This document shows, piece by piece, positions 28,102 through 43,179 of a stretch of 64,000 bases of DNA. Within the stretch, counting starts at the first letter, position 1, and the number at the start of each line of letters is the position of its first letter. The notes under the pieces are model-generated. The model did no database searches. It saw nothing but the letters and a program-made list of their open reading frames with translations, and was not told the DNA's origin. The position numbers were made by a program, and so were the translations under genes. This DNA is from Chrysomallon squamiferum (taxonomy: Eukaryota > Mollusca > Gastropoda > Neomphalida > Peltospiridae): positions 29,837,938 to 29,901,937 of the forward strand of contig CM022670.1 of NCBI GenBank assembly GCA_012295275.1, written 5' to 3'.

Positions 28102-31100
28102 TCACAAATCTACAGGTGGGACAGTTAACAAGCCAGTAGGACGAAGTACATCGATTCCTTTGTGTAAAACACAAACTCGAGGGTGACCCATTCGAATCAG
28201 CTGATTGGCAAACTGAAATAAATAATGGGTAGAAAAAAAAAAAAAAATTAATAAAATTAAAAAAAAAAAAATTATAATGTTTTCTCAAAATTGAGTATAT
28301 AAATATATTTACAAAAGAAATGTACAGAATGAAGTGAGGAAAATGCAATCTGGAACTCTTAAAAAAATACACAAAACCCAGAATTATATTGACAAGAAAT
28401 TTTGTAATTATACAGATAAAAAAAACATGAACTCATTAAAATCAGTTTCTCATGGTCTATAGATGAAATCTCATAAAGCCATATTCTTTTCAAAAACTGT
28501 TCTGACAAAGAAACTTACAAAACATTCCTACTGTATCAATTTCGGCAATTTACTACTTAAAAAAAATGTTTAATTTAAAAAAACAAAAATAAACTCTTAC
28601 ATTGGCTGCGTTTCTTCCTCTGTTTCCAATAACTACTTTCACTTGACCTTTTCTCTGGTTGAGTAGCTGGACAGCTGGACACTGGACAAGCTCTCCTTCA
28701 GGTGAGAAAGCTGTTTGGAATGGGATATTAATACTATCAGGTATTGTTCCTCTTTGATATCTGTGGATGTCAAGGAGTTGTGCTAATTATTTTGACTTCC
28801 CTATCTTTCTTATCCAAGAAATTTGACCCAAAGTACCATTTTTATACCTGCTATACAATTAAAATGCATTGAATAAAAAAATTAAAATCAAGAAACTGTA
28901 ATTTATGCTATTAATACAAAATTTTGTTTACAGAATGATCTGGAGTTTATAGAATAAGAAAGGAAAATATTGTTTTTGTAAGCTGTAACAAAGCAATATT
29001 GGATTAAAATACTTCCTTCTTTCATTTTATCACGTATAGAAAATCCTACAGCATTAAAATATCTTTGTAAAAGTTATGGTCATACATATATACATATGTA
29101 TGTACATACATACATGCATACATACGTACAATTGAAATTAAATGAGTTTGTGGCACTTTATTTTTTATTTTTTTAATGACTAAGGATACTCATCTTCACT
29201 GCGAACATCAATGACAAGAATCATTGGTTTGCTGTTCTGTTTTTTCTTGGTTGGGCTGCGAGAGAGTGCTGTCCCCTGAAGCTCTCCTAGCTCTATGAGA
29301 TCCTCAGCTGAAATCCTCGGACATTTTTCCATTTTCAGTTCTTCCACTGGAATGGCTTCCATAGACTGAAACATTAGATGAGAATTTATTTTCAAGAAGA
29401 AGAGATTATGCTTTCATGTTTGAAGTTTCAAAAATACAGAAATGGTTATTATTAATAAGTTAAGAGTAACAAAAAAATAATATGTAAAAAAACTAATAAA
29501 GAAATAAATTATTGAAAATATGTAAAAGTAAATATTAATAACAAATAACAAAAAAATAAATAAATAAACAAACAGAGTAAAAATAAAAAAAATAAAACTT
29601 AAGTGAATGAATAAATAAATAAAAGTGTAAGTGCAATACAATAAATAAATAAAAGTAGGTACCAGTTCATTTTGTGGTTGTTCATGATAGTCACGACTAT
29701 AATAAGACAAATTTGGTCTCATCTCAGACTTTGGTTTTCTTGGAGGTCTTGCATGTTGTCTAAATGTTGCACTCTTTGGAGTTCCACAGAATATTTTAAT
29801 GGAATCTTGAACACATCTGCCAATATCTATTTCTAAGAAAATATAATTAATAATACAATTACTCAAAAAATTAATAATGATAAAAAACAAATGAATGAAT
29901 AACTAAATAAGGTTTAAGGTAATGAAGAAAAAAGGAGAAGTTAATATGAATTTAAGTTTTCGTTAAATATTTTCTAATAAAAACTTAAGACTTCAGTGAC
30001 AATGATAATGACAAAGATAATAAATAAATAAACAGAACAAAAGCAAACAATAAAGAAATAATAAAAATAAAAAGATTCTCTACCTTAAGTGAAATATTAA
30101 CAAACAAAAGGATTTCTGTTTTAGTGGTAAACATTTTTTTAATGCAAACCTGGCATGTCAGAAAAAAGTAAAATGCACTCATTGAAGCCAAATGACAGAA
30201 GGCGATCCCGAAGTTGTTGTAAAATTGCTACTCCAATACACAGTGGAAAAGATGAGTTGCCTAGCAATAGTGTATCCCACAAGTGAACTATCTTGTGTAG
30301 TGGAAATACATCTGAAGTAATAAAAAAAACAATGACAACAAAACATTTATTAAACTGATTTGAAAACATGTTTAAAATGTAAAACTGTAATCCAGAAAAT
30401 ATAACTGAAACACAAGTACTACAAATAAAAATGTTATGTATTGTATTTATTTATTTTTTTATCTATAGGAGAAATAAAGATCAATGTTATCTTTGTGCCA
30501 GATGAAGAACACATGTAAACATAATTACAAAATCAAGTGTATGAATAAATTAAAATGAAGTAAATAAAATATTGAAATGTCATTACATTTAATTTTAAAA
30601 TACACATTTGACATATTAAATTTGAATAAATGAAACAGATTTGATGATGATGATATTAATAATAATAATAATAATAACAAAATACTTACGAGCATACATT
30701 GTTAGAAACCATGGAATAGCATACAACTAAAATTAAAAAGATGAAATATAATTTCATTAATTTCTATTTTGAGAAATCTGTATCAGCTACATTGTTGTAA
30801 AGTAATAATCTATTACAAAGTGTATCAACATATCCACATGAAAGTATATACACACACAGACACTATATGGGACACTTTTTTTATAACATGCTATATAGTA
30901 AATGATATTCACTCATGAACCAAAACTAGTCCTCTCAAAGTAAAATTTAGAAAACCTTACATCAGGAATGAAGCCAATGCCATCAAGATGGTTGCTGAGT
31001 TCTGGATCGTGGAATGTGATAAGGTGAGCAAATACAGCCAGGTATTCTTTATCCCAAAGAAATCAAAATATATTCTTTATGATAATCATTGTAAATTTCT

Positions 31101-34100
31101 ACATTATTAAATGAATGAAAAAAAAAAGTAATATCTCTTTGTTAAATGTAATCCATTTTAAATGAAACTAAAGATAAAATTTGGTAGAAAAGAAATTCAT
31201 ACTGTAATGAAAAAATAACTAGAAATGAAATGACATCCACAGATATACTGTGAAAAACAAGCATTTCATGTTAAAAAGCAAAAATTAAATATGGAATGAG
31301 GAATATAAATGCAAAGGATACAAAAATAAATCAACAAACATAAAAGTAGAAATCATAAATTTTACAATGAATAATACAATGAATTATGGAATCTAAATTA
31401 TTTTCATGAAGTTAATTTGTAGTATTTGAAGTATGTTTTATCATATATTTGATATTTCAATTGTTGTCTTTACAGGTCTTTAAAAATGTTTACCTTGAAT
31501 TACTGCAGAGTTGTCTTTCAGGAAAAACTTGTGAAGATATTTTGGTATGAATGATGACAAACATGCAAATGCTAATGCTGAAATTAAAAGGAACAATGAA
31601 CATCATACATTTTGTAAAAATTTCATCACTTTATAAACATTCAAAACAATAATTAACAAAGAAAAACCAACAACAACAATAATATATAGTTATATATATC
31701 TGGTGTGTGAAACAAAAAATACACTTAATTTTAACACATAGATACAGTCCATTATGTGCCAAAATTTCAAGTACACTATCTCTGGTAGTTTTACATAATG
31801 CCAAATAAAATTTTGATATAAACAAGAGCATTCATTTTAATAAAGAATATTATAATTAATATTTGTTGAATACAATTTTGAAATGTTTTCAATAATAATG
31901 ATTATTGGATCTCAAAAGTTATTTTGATTTTTCTATAATGATGGTAAAATAGGAAAGTATTTTATAATATAACAATACTATACTTTTATTAATGTAGATG
32001 CCATTCCTAGATTGGGAAATGATGTAACAGGAGTCATAAGATCAATTCTTCTGGTGCATATGTAAAAGAACTGATCTTGTGACTCCTCAGATTTCAGGTC
32101 TTCAAGACAAGATAAACAAATAAACAAATAAACTTAAACAGAAATTAAATTATTTAAAAATTGCATATTTTGCCTTCCTCTATGTAGGGGAAAAAGCTTC
32201 AGAGAAAATATAAGAAAGTAATTAGATATTAAAGTGCATTTACCTTCATTATTAAAATTCAGTGCTAGAAAAGGTGCACACAGTGAGTCCAGACCCTGCC
32301 AGTAAACATATTCTGGGTGACTGACAACCCAGGCTTTGAGAATACGACGAAACTTTGCATGTGCTGCAGGAGATGAGAGAAGTTCATGGTACTGATGACA
32401 TCTTGGAATATCAACTTCAATCTGAAAAACAAAACCATCTTTTACAATATTCATATATGTGTGTCATATATGTATGATAAAACACATTACACATTTCTGT
32501 GTGGCCTTTAAAGGTTTCAAAACTATAAACATTTAAATAATGATTTATCATTTTGATTTAAATTTAACACACATTCTTATATAGATAGATAGATAGATAG
32601 ATAGACAGACAGATAGATAGATAGATAGATAGACAGACAGATAGACAGACAAACACATAGTTATTCAATATTTATAAAAGGTGATTGATCCAATATATTA
32701 AAAGTTTTCCATAAAAAAAAAAATATAGGTTTTAGTATTTCTTTTGAAAACTGCCTCTAGAGTAATATTTAGTAAAACAGCAAAATAGTGTATATTCATT
32801 ATCTATGATCAATACAATTTAAAATTGTAATACAAGGACTGAACTAAACATTATAACTGTTTAGCTTTATAACTAGTAATACATATATTATCAGTCTGAC
32901 TACCTGTCTGTCTGTTGGTGTGGGTGTCTCTTTGTCAATGGAATCATATTTGCCTTCAATATCTCCCTAGAAGCAAGCAAAATAAAAATATTTCAATTCA
33001 AGTTTTGTGATCTATTTTAAGCAAATGATAGTAACAATAGATGAAAGCAAATATCATCCACTCCAATTTTAATTATTCTTCAAATAAAATTGCTGTATTA
33101 GTTGTTGAAACAGTTGTCAATTAAATCAGGAATTTAAAAAAGATATAAGTATAAAGAGATATATAAAAGAGCAAGTAATATTAAATTCAACAGGAAGAAT
33201 TTAACCTGGCTGCTACAGAACTCTTTTTTATGACTGAAAATCTATTATATTTTATTATAATTATGAAATATGCTTTAACTTTATCTATAATTCTACATTT
33301 ATTAGATAACACTACTTATTTTCTGAAAAACCAAATATTTTAAACACACTACGCATCAAATATCAAAACACAGCAAGTCATATGTTTAAGATAAAGAGGT
33401 CTATATTTGTACACACCTCAATCTCTAGCAGTGCTGCCCATACATGTGATCTGACCAGTGGGGGGACATCCACTCGAGCCTCTTTCCAAATGTAAGCACA
33501 TTTATTGGGATAAGCTTTTAGAAGTCTTTCATACAGGATAATACGATGGAACTGAAACAGTGAATGTGTGTAAGACTTTTAATATTTACTTTTAAGATCA
33601 ACTTTTCAAAACTTTTTATTTGTTTTTTTCTTAAATGATTACTTTTCCTTTGCTTTAAACTGGTGATGCTGTAACATTTAATTTATAAAAGATAATCTGA
33701 AAAAGAGTGAGACTTCTCTATGTACTTGGTACTCTATATCATTTTCCTTTATGACAAGAGGAAGGGTGGCTGTCTCAGTGAGGTCACCGCTACTGGGTGA
33801 TGTAGGAAGGTTGGCACCAAACTTCGCATTGGATCTGTAATCATATAGTAAAATAACTTATGACATTTAAAAATTTTTTAATGTAAAGGTTATAAAATGT
33901 TAATAGAACTGAAAAATTGGGTTTTTTCTGTAAATTAGTATTATTATTTCCCAAATTCACAGCAGTTAACATGACAAATTATACAAATGTGTGAACCAAA
34001 TATGTACTATTTCTTCCATTAGAGACACAAATTACATTAACCAGCTAATAAAGTAATCTCTGCAATCAAGTTTGTTATCAGCAATTCATATTTTTATCTA

Positions 34101-37100
34101 GTAGAACATATTTACATTTAACTAGAGTCCTCCAGGGAAGACAAGAGGCCTATTTCTTCAAAATTTAAAAGAGAAAAATATGAGATATCTCTTTATCACT
34201 ACTTACTCATCTTCTAGCAGTGGGTAGTAAGCAGTGTCTTCAATACTTTTTAGTCTCTGAAAAAAAGAAGAAAATATTTGAATTAATTTGCATTATGAAA
34301 AATGTGAAATTTGTTATTCTTAATAATTTACGAAGCTGTGAGTCAAGGATTTCTGAAGAGAAATGTAGTTGTAATTAAATAATTCATAAAACCAAATAGC
34401 TTGAATAATCTTTTGCTAATAAAACAGTAAAACATATTAATATGTATATTTTTAGATTATTTTAAAAATATAAAAATATATTTAAAAAAAGAATTCTCTT
34501 ACAAACTGAATAAGTAAATAAATATGGAAACCAAGAAAGAAAAGAAAAGAAAGAAAATAAAAATAAAATAATAAATAAATAATAATAAATATAAATAAAT
34601 AAATAAATAAGCAAGCAAGCAAGTAAATACTAAATATTAACCTCTCTGAGCTGTTCTTGAGATAAGACAACACAGGTGGTATCCATCAACTCTGCAGTGT
34701 CTCGTACTTGACCAAAAACATCACCTTCAGGAATAGCTAAACTGTCATCAAAACAATAAAATCAATTAATAACAGCAACAGATATAATGATGATGACAAT
34801 AATAAGAAACTGACTGAAGTTAATAATTATAAAAAAGATCTCTTAAACACATAAAGCTTCTTAAAAATAATAGGATTTAATTTATACTTAAATGTAATAA
34901 TACAATATTTTTTGTGACGCAGGCTTAGAACTGAAAATGTAATAGAAATATTTATTAGTTATGATTTGTCTGAGATATCAACATATTTAACTCTTTTCTT
35001 AATTCAAAAACTAATCTGCTTGTTACAACTGAAAAAGGAATAAAGTACATATAGGTATTAATAGTACCAAAAAAAGGTTTCATATGTTGCAATTATTAAG
35101 TTCCTGAAGAAATCAGAACTCAATTTAAATTCAAACATACTTAAATGATTTATCAGCTTGTTTATATTATATGGCAGCATTTTAATGTTTTTATAAATTT
35201 TGGAAATAATCAAGTAAATTACTTCATGAGAAAAAGGATTTTGGCAATTTTGTACATAAAAAAATACTTTACAACTAGTATAAATAAAACTATACCTACC
35301 ATGGTAAAAGATTGATAGGAGGTTGTGTTTTTATCAATCCTGCCTTCTTCAAGTATGTTTCAAGATGGCCACCGGCAAGATGCCATAAATGATAAACTTC
35401 ATCCATTGATCTCTGCGATAGGTGATCATCATCCCAGTCTAAAACAGAAATAAAAAGAACCCCAGTGCAAATAAACTAAATAAAAAACAAAAAACACCAA
35501 ACAAATTAATAAATAAATAAAACAAAGAACAAACAAACAAACAAATAAATGATACACTTTAATTTACTTCAGTTGTATGGCATCAGATATAAGTTACAGA
35601 CCACTTAGATATCGGAAAGGGAAACAAAGGATCTTTTATACTTAGCATCCCACAGACAGGAGAGAAAATACTGCAGCCTTTATAAAACCAGTTGTGGAAA
35701 TAGTTCAATAAATAAACAAACATTACAATCATTATTACTATATTCACTTTTTTAAAACTTTTATACAAATTACTGAAAAGAAAATTTAAATTCATTGATT
35801 ATTTATAAATGGTGAAATGTTTATAACATTTATACTAATATTTTAATAATATACTATTTTTAACTAGGGTTTTGTGGTTGTTTTTTTGTGTTTTTTTTGT
35901 TTCTTTATTATCATTATTAATCATAAATTTTAAAACATTTTCATTTATTTTCATTTACTTGAAGATTTATTTACTTAATTTTAATTAAGATAATTCAAAT
36001 TACCTCTGGCCATGGCTTCTTCATCATAAACAGGCAACTCCAAATCCAAACATCTCAGATGAGAAGAAAACAGAGTGTAACCATTTTTGTAAGGTATCTA
36101 AAAATAACAAGCCATTCAATTATTATATTAGGTATTTCTTACTGTGTAAGCATATACTGCTGTAATGAAAAATAAATATTTTTTTTTTGACATATATTTT
36201 ATACAATACTTTACAGGCAAAAAAGTATTAAAGGTTTTGAGAAATTTAGACATCTAGCCATATTAAAAAAATAGTAAAGAAAAGGAAAAGAAGAAAAATA
36301 CAATGATCCTTCAAAATTCCTATACTCAAAAATATTAATATTTTATCTTACTGAATTATGTACATATCTACATAGTACAAGAGTTAAAACTTTAGTTTTC
36401 AGAGTGATCACATCTCTGCATACCTCCTGTATACTGAGGAAGATACAAGATCCGTACAGGCTTTTTCTTTTTCACTAATAATTTTTCACTAACAGAAACA
36501 CTATGTTAACCAGGCAATAGAGGTGTATCGAAATCTGTTATATGCATAAAAGATATTTCACTGAACTGTTAGCTTCAAACATTTCATTAGCTGAATTATT
36601 AATTCAACAAAATCGTAAATTGTTCCAGGATTATGGATGAAGCAAAAACCAGTTGATCAGAAAGAAAACACCAAATTATAACTAACCTTAGCTGAACGAT
36701 GCAGTTTAAATACTGGATGGTTCTTGATCTCCACAGCACTCAGTCTTTGAGAAAAAAACAACAAAAACAAAAAACATCTTTTAGTAATTTAGTGATTAGC
36801 ACTGCAATAAATTAACAACATATATTATCATAATAACCAAAAATCAGCATGAGTAATTCACATTTATATCTAAACAAATACTACAAACAATTACAAGAGA
36901 ATTACCAGATACATCACAACAAATCTGAACTACACTAGGTTGCAGTTTAATACTGATGCAATAAGCTAAAGGTTTCGTTTACATATCTAGTCAGTATCTC
37001 CATTAATGTATGTATGTAAACATGTTAGAATGCTTGTCTAGGTATTTTTACATTTAGTCACTTTATCTGTGTGTCCCATCCACATACATGTCTATATATA

Positions 37101-40100
37101 TTAGTGTTTACCTTCTTGAGGGTGAGACAAACAGACACATCCTCAGGAAGTCGAGTGCATCTTTTGACAGCTCCTGAAAAAAAACAAAAAATCAAGATAG
37201 GAAGAAAAAGCTCAGTTTTATTTTTTCTTTGAACCCAATCAAAAATAAAAACAGGCATTTTTATTGAAACATTTTTTTCCCATTTATTGTTAAAGGTTTT
37301 TTTTTTTTAATTTCCAGATTTATATCTTATAATATGCACACACACATTTATCCAGATGTTAGAATAAACAGTTTATAACAGTTTAAAAAGATATTTTAAA
37401 AGTAACAAAAATAAACTTACGTGAATTTGTGGTTCAATACCTTGGTCTTTAGCAATGTAATCTAATGCATGCAAATCTAAAAAATAAAATAAAAATAAAA
37501 TATAAAATATTATAATATTATAATAAAAATGTATAAAAACAATTAACATATACAGTATCAATATATTGTAAATATTGGCTTAATACTGTACAGATTAATA
37601 TGTCAGTTTCTGATTTGGAAAAGTTTTAGATTACATGAATAATGTATGTCTGTCTCTGTTCAGTGATTAAAGTATCTTTGCAAATTGGCCAAAACAGAAA
37701 AACTATTTATTTTATATACCTTGTGCAAATTGTTATCTTTACCTGAAGTCATCATAGATGTCAGTTTCTCCAGACATTTATTTACAGATAGATCTGACCA
37801 GAACTGCTTTTTCTGAAAATAATATCTTTATGTATATAACAACAACAACAATAATAATAGTATTAGTAGTAAAAGTGGTAATAGTTGTTGTAGTAGTATT
37901 AGTAGAGTGGTGGTGGTGGTAATAGTAGAACTAATAATAAAATAATACAAACAATAGTAAAAAAAAGTAAAGAAATTGATAAACATAACCATTGTAACAA
38001 TAATAAAAATTTGCACATTTTTAAGCAGAAAGTATACAGATTTGTGATTCAGTTTTAGAGAAGCATAATATAAAATATTTAATACATAACCTGTAACTGT
38101 CAATGCTTTTTTTTTTTTTAATATAATGACATAACTTACTGTAAATGCCTGCATTAAAATGATTCCCAGCATCCAGCTGTCACCTTTGGGTCCAGAGTTT
38201 ATCATTAACTCAGGCTGAATATTATCATCTACTTCTGTTGGTCCCTGACAAAATACTTCTGGTGGCATTAACCTGGGATCTCTGAAATAGTTTTTTTTTT
38301 AAATCATTAAAACTTTAATTACTGAAGATTACAATCATCTAGAATTAATCCTGTTGTCTAGATTTTGAACTATTTATTTGAGAAATAATTAGGTGTATCC
38401 AGCCTGTGTTACAATAGTTAAATTAAAAAATTATTATTAAAAATGCAATATTATTAATTGCATTTTTAATAATAATTAAATTGTAGATTGTCACACTATA
38501 CTACTTATACACACATACACATATATTCACAAACATAAACATATGCATATACATACACATACATACACACACAAATTAACATTCATCATTTGTAAATATT
38601 GTAATGTCTATTAAAAGTTTAAAATGTCAAATTTGATTATAAACTTCAGGAACAAGACAAACATGTACACTAATATGTACTCAAACATTACCAGTGTGTG
38701 TATTTATTTGATGTGATGTAACATACCCAATAGGAAACGAAACAGAAGCCCCACCATTGGTCATGTAATACAAGCCATACTCAGACAACTTCACTCCTCC
38801 CTACAAAAAATACAAATCAAAACACTACATTACAAAATAATTTAATTAATAAATTTTATCATGAAGTTTAATATAAAATTTATATATATATATAAGAAAA
38901 TAAAACATTTTCAGATAATATTTTTTTGTTAATTTCCCTATAAAATTAGAACAGTCAATTACTACATATTTAAATTTAACAAAATTAATCTACCTCTGAA
39001 TCAAATAGGATATTTCTTGGTGAAAGATTTCTGTGTGTGAGACCTTTCTTGTGAATATATTCCAAACCCTGAATGATCTGGAATGCCAAATCAAGCAAAG
39101 AAGATTCACTAAAACAAAAAAGAAATTAACTATGGTTTTATATATATTTGGCTTTTTAAAATAAATTTAAAAATAAAGAAATTAATTCTGGTAATTTATT
39201 AAAATGCATATGTCATTATTAATTACAAAAAAATAAAAAAAGCAAAAAGAAATTAATAAAATGTAGATGTGGCATCTCATTACAAATTAAAACAACAAAG
39301 AAATTAGTTTTTGATTTCTGTACAAATTAAAATTAGTTTTATGTTGTTTATACTAATTAAATTCCACAATAAAATCAAGACAACTTCAGCCAATGTTTTA
39401 GATAAAACACAAGTTTATATACATAGAATCAAGAACTGATTTTTGAAAATTAAAAAACAGATTTCACATTTGAACATAACAGATTTGAAATATCAAAATA
39501 AAAAATAATCAAGCAAGAACAATACGAACAACATATATATATATATACACATACATATTTGACTGAAGGTTTTTGTTTAGAACATTTTGTTAAAAATAAA
39601 AGTTTTAAAACTTACTTAGCAAATTTTCCTTGCTGAAAAACATCACTGAGATTTTTCTGGTAGTGCTCTGCAACAATTATTAATCTTTCTGGAAAAGTAA
39701 AAATATCTGAATTTATAATTTACAGAATTCCTGAACATAAATAATTTTACACTTTGTACAAGCTGCAAACACAATATAACAATTCACACAGGAGAGAAAG
39801 AGAGGGAGAAAAAGAAGCAAGAAATGGAATTAATTATTATAAAAAGAAAATGTCTTCTTGTATATAAACATTTCATGTTCCTTTTATTTTTAAGTAATTA
39901 GTAACAATAATCTTTGGAGCTGCAAAAACAGGTTTACAAACTATAAGATATTTCACATAGCTTAACACTGAGAAAAATATTCATTATGTATTTAAAAAAA
40001 TCACTCTATCATTAAATAAAGATGTTAAAATGTGTGCATCTATGATAACAATAAATCTGATACTGACCATGTTTCACTTTCACAATATCTAGGTATCTGC

Positions 40101-40260
40101 AGATGCGAGGGTGTTGAAGTGTTTTCAGAAACTGGAACTGTCCAAGAACTTTGATAGAATTTGGGGTAAGAGGTAAACCATTGGCACCACACTTATCATT
40201 GGGGTGACTTGCTGCAAAAAATGTTGTTACACCAAATTCTGCTTTTCTCAAAACAGACAT
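28102..40260 (-). CDS. TBCK: TBC domain-containing protein kinase-like protein (TBCK)
   Basis: Twenty-five coding exons on the complement, 898 aa (human 893). Exons: 40068-40260, 39616-39688, 38994-39108, 38727-38800, 38140-38281, 37743-37812, 37421-37476, 37112-37173, 36687-36744, 36004-36097, 35300-35438, 34642-34741, 34207-34256, 33726-33834, 33417-33551, 32904-32966, 32244-32421, 31494-31577, 30961-31046, 30690-30726, 30150-30311, 29663-29832, 29190-29365, 28601-28760, 28102-28212. The N-terminal kinase fold lacks catalytic residues: HRD is H114-R-N116 and DFG is E134-Y-G136. The TBC Rab-GAP domain (about 445-690) keeps both fingers, R518 in IxxDxxR and Q553 in YxQ. The C-terminal rhodanese fold (about 795-898) has Gly854 where active enzymes have the nucleophilic Cys. 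TBCK acts in mTORC1 signalling and endolysosomal/mRNA transport. Human disease gene orthologue; identity secure. Confidence 0.95.
32579..32652. repeat. (GATA/GACA)n microsatellite in TBCK intron
   Basis: Tetranucleotide array of ATAG units with interspersed ACAG units, about 18 in total, in the intron between the two exons that begin the TBC catalytic core. Confidence 0.95.
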
Positions 40261-40361
40261 CTTTATGTTTTGATGGATGCAGATTTGAGGTTTGCCTTTA
40301 CAGGATTATGAGCATTCTAAAAATAAAATAATAATAATAATAATAATAATAATTATTATTG

Positions 40362-40458
<97 letters not shown>

Positions 40459-41476
40459 TACTACTAACTATTTTTATATTTGGTCATGTTAAAATCAAAT
40501 ATGTAATGGACACAAAAATGATCCTAAGCAAGCACACTGTATATTAAAATTACTGACAATATTTCTAATTATTCCTCAAACTTATATATAATTTTTTGGT
40601 TTAATTATTAAAGGCTTTTTTTCCCCTTTTTTTTAAAATATTTAATAAAAAGTGCCAAATTTATATTATTAAGTTCTACATTTAACTGTAATTACTAGAC
40701 ACATAAAAATTATGCATTGTCATTTTTCGTATTGTTTTTAATATTAATAAAAATATACAAATTTAAAAAGAAAGCTAAATTATTAGTAATTATGTTAGAG
40801 TCGTTGCCGGCTTTGTAAAGATGTGCCATATACACCAATTTTGTCACCATTAGTACTGCAGTGAAAAGAATATAGATTTAAACTATTACTGACATTACTG
40901 AAATTTGTATGGCTTATTTAGATCATTTATAATTAATTTCATTCGTACTCTCAGTTAGTCACTCCCATCACTTCAAAGGAAAGGAGAAATAAAGAATTGT
41001 TTCCCCTGTTGCTTATTCTTATATTGTGTAAAATTACAAAAATAGTGAAGAGCGTGACATTCAGTTGGTGTATCTAATTTGTGTAAATGTTGTTTATTTC
41101 CAGGTAGGAATATATCCGACAGAATTAATTCTTTAATCCGGTTTAAATCAACTGAATAAACTAGTTTAGACTGATGATATGTGCTGATGCAGTATTTCCG
41201 ATTTTTCGAGTTATTGATAATACTGGTTCATTATTTCCCATTTTGATTAAATATTTAGCGATTTACAGTGATTACTCAATTTACTGATTACAATTTCACT
41301 TAATAAATAAATAAATAAAACTATTATTTATTATTATTAATAGTCTTTACTTGAGAATTTAAACTTGACAATTTCTTCGTTCTTCAGTAAATAATTATTT
41401 ACTGCTTTTTCTTAATCTGTCAGATATGGGGGGGGGTCATTCCGTGTCAAATAACCCAATGCGTTAAACCCGACCG
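40261..41476. other. TBCK 5' flank
   Basis: Upstream side of TBCK and left part of the shared TBCK-AIMP1 divergent region. It holds the large AAT/ATT tract at 40327-40467 and otherwise unremarkable AT-rich sequence. A run of nine G at about 41428-41436 precedes the long-inverted-repeat element. No clear core promoter motif is seen. Confidence 0.6.
40327..40467. repeat. (AAT)n/(ATT)n self-complementary microsatellite next to TBCK start
   Basis: About eight AAT units turn into roughly 35 ATT/TTA units, so the left part can pair with the right part. It lies only 67 bp upstream of the TBCK start codon, inside the probable 5'UTR or promoter. Confidence 0.95.
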
Positions 41477-42117
41477 TCTCAAATTTTTATGAAACTTGGT
41501 ATACTTGTTGATTGAGATCCCACAGCACCAAATCCTACATTTTAGGCCAATTGGACCAGTTGTGTGGGAGATATGGCCCACCGAATTTTGAGATTTTCGA
41601 CCATAATGGGCGTGACCACCAACCTTTGAACCGTTATATCTCAGGAACTACTGGGCCAATCTTCATAAAATTGGTATTGTTGAAAAGGCTATATGACAAG
41701 GATTCCTGGTGTACACTGACCTTTTGAGCTTTGTTATGATCTATAAATTGACCTTGTGATTGAGATGACCTTTCTTGAAATTTAATCTCCCACATGTTAA
41801 CTAACACATATAAAAGTTTCATGGGTGTAATGTTTTTTTGTTTAGCCACAATATAGATTTTAAAAATGCATACCTGCATGGATGATTGATACAATGCATA
41901 ACAATGAACATTTTCCACATGTATACACTTCTCTGAGACCAAAAACTCATCTTCGTAATCAAAATCCACCTGACATGTCTGAAGGATATAAAAAAATGTC
42001 AAAAGTGTCAAAAGATGTTCAACACAATCAGACCCAAAGGGTTAACAGAAAGTGTGGCTTCAGGTGTGTCAGGAGCTCTTGAAATCTCCTGGTGAAATCC
42101 CCATGAGTCTATGGCAA

Positions 42118-42910
42118 TTAGAAGTTTCTACTACTAATTCTTCTACTACTCTGTCTATTCCCACTACCTTTTGTTCCTAACTATTTCTGCTAATACTACA
42201 TCTTCTTCTACTGACACTGTTATCAGTAATGCTACAATGTTTGGTACTAGTAGTTACTTCTAGTACTGCTATTACTTTATAACTCCCACTAGGCCCCTGT
42301 TATTACCTGCCCCTCCACTACTACTACCACCACCACTGGTATTACTTCTACCATTAGTACTGTTACTAGTGGTGCTATTACTACTTTTGTTATTAGAAAA
42401 ACTACTACTATCACCATCATTGCCACTACTGCTACTTTTATTATCACAAATACTGTTACTACCTCTACTACTACTAGCATTACCATTTTATCAACAACTA
42501 TTACAATAGCTATTTCTTATTTTGCTACTTCTGCTAACATTACTTCTTCTACTACCAGCACTATAATTAATCCTACCACTTCTTCCAGTACTACTAATTA
42601 TACTAACAATCGCTGTGCATTATTATTATATCTCCTACTACTACTGCTACATTTATGAGACTACTTCCACAATTTCTACTACTACTTGTTGTATTAATAT
42701 TGATTTAATTATCATTATGATTATTATTATCATTGTTATTGTTATCATCATCATCATCATTATTATTACTGGCAGTAGTAGTAATAATACTAGTACTACT
42801 ACTAGAATACAAATACTTCTATGGGTATTACAACACTGATACTTCTACAACTTTTATTATTATTACTTCAACTACTATTATGTCTACTATAAGAATAGTG
42901 GTAGATTTAC
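42118..42910. repeat. Degenerate CTA/ATT trinucleotide tract
   Basis: About 0.8 kb dominated by interrupted CTA, ACT and ATT units at the centre of the long-inverted-repeat element. Open frames through it are low-complexity artefacts. Confidence 0.9.
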
Positions 42911-43179
42911 TAGTACTCTGACTGCTACATTTTAAAGTAATACAGTGATTATGTTTGGCAAGTTAAGGACATTTCATAAGAGCATGGAGATGTCTTCATT
43001 CATTTCATGCACCCTCACAGATCTTCTAAGTTATTTCACTGGCCAAACAACAAAGACACTTGTTTTATTAGTGAAGGGACATGCAATTTTTGAATGTGTA
43101 TTGCTGCTAAACAAAGAATATTACACCTCTGAAACTTTTATATGTTTTAGTTAACATGTGGGAGATTAAATTTCAAGAA

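Noticed and set aside
40292-40547. Poly-Ile and poly-Leu frames
   Set aside because: Translation of the AAT/ATT microsatellite; no gene.
41512-41727. 71-codon frame at the left arm of the inverted repeat
   Set aside because: The mirror arm does not keep the same frame open and there is no recognisable domain; treated as non-coding element sequence.
42289-42921. Open frames of Val/Ile/Met or Thr/Ser runs within the CTA-rich tract
   Set aside because: They follow directly from trinucleotide low complexity and sit inside the long-inverted-repeat element; no protein-like composition.
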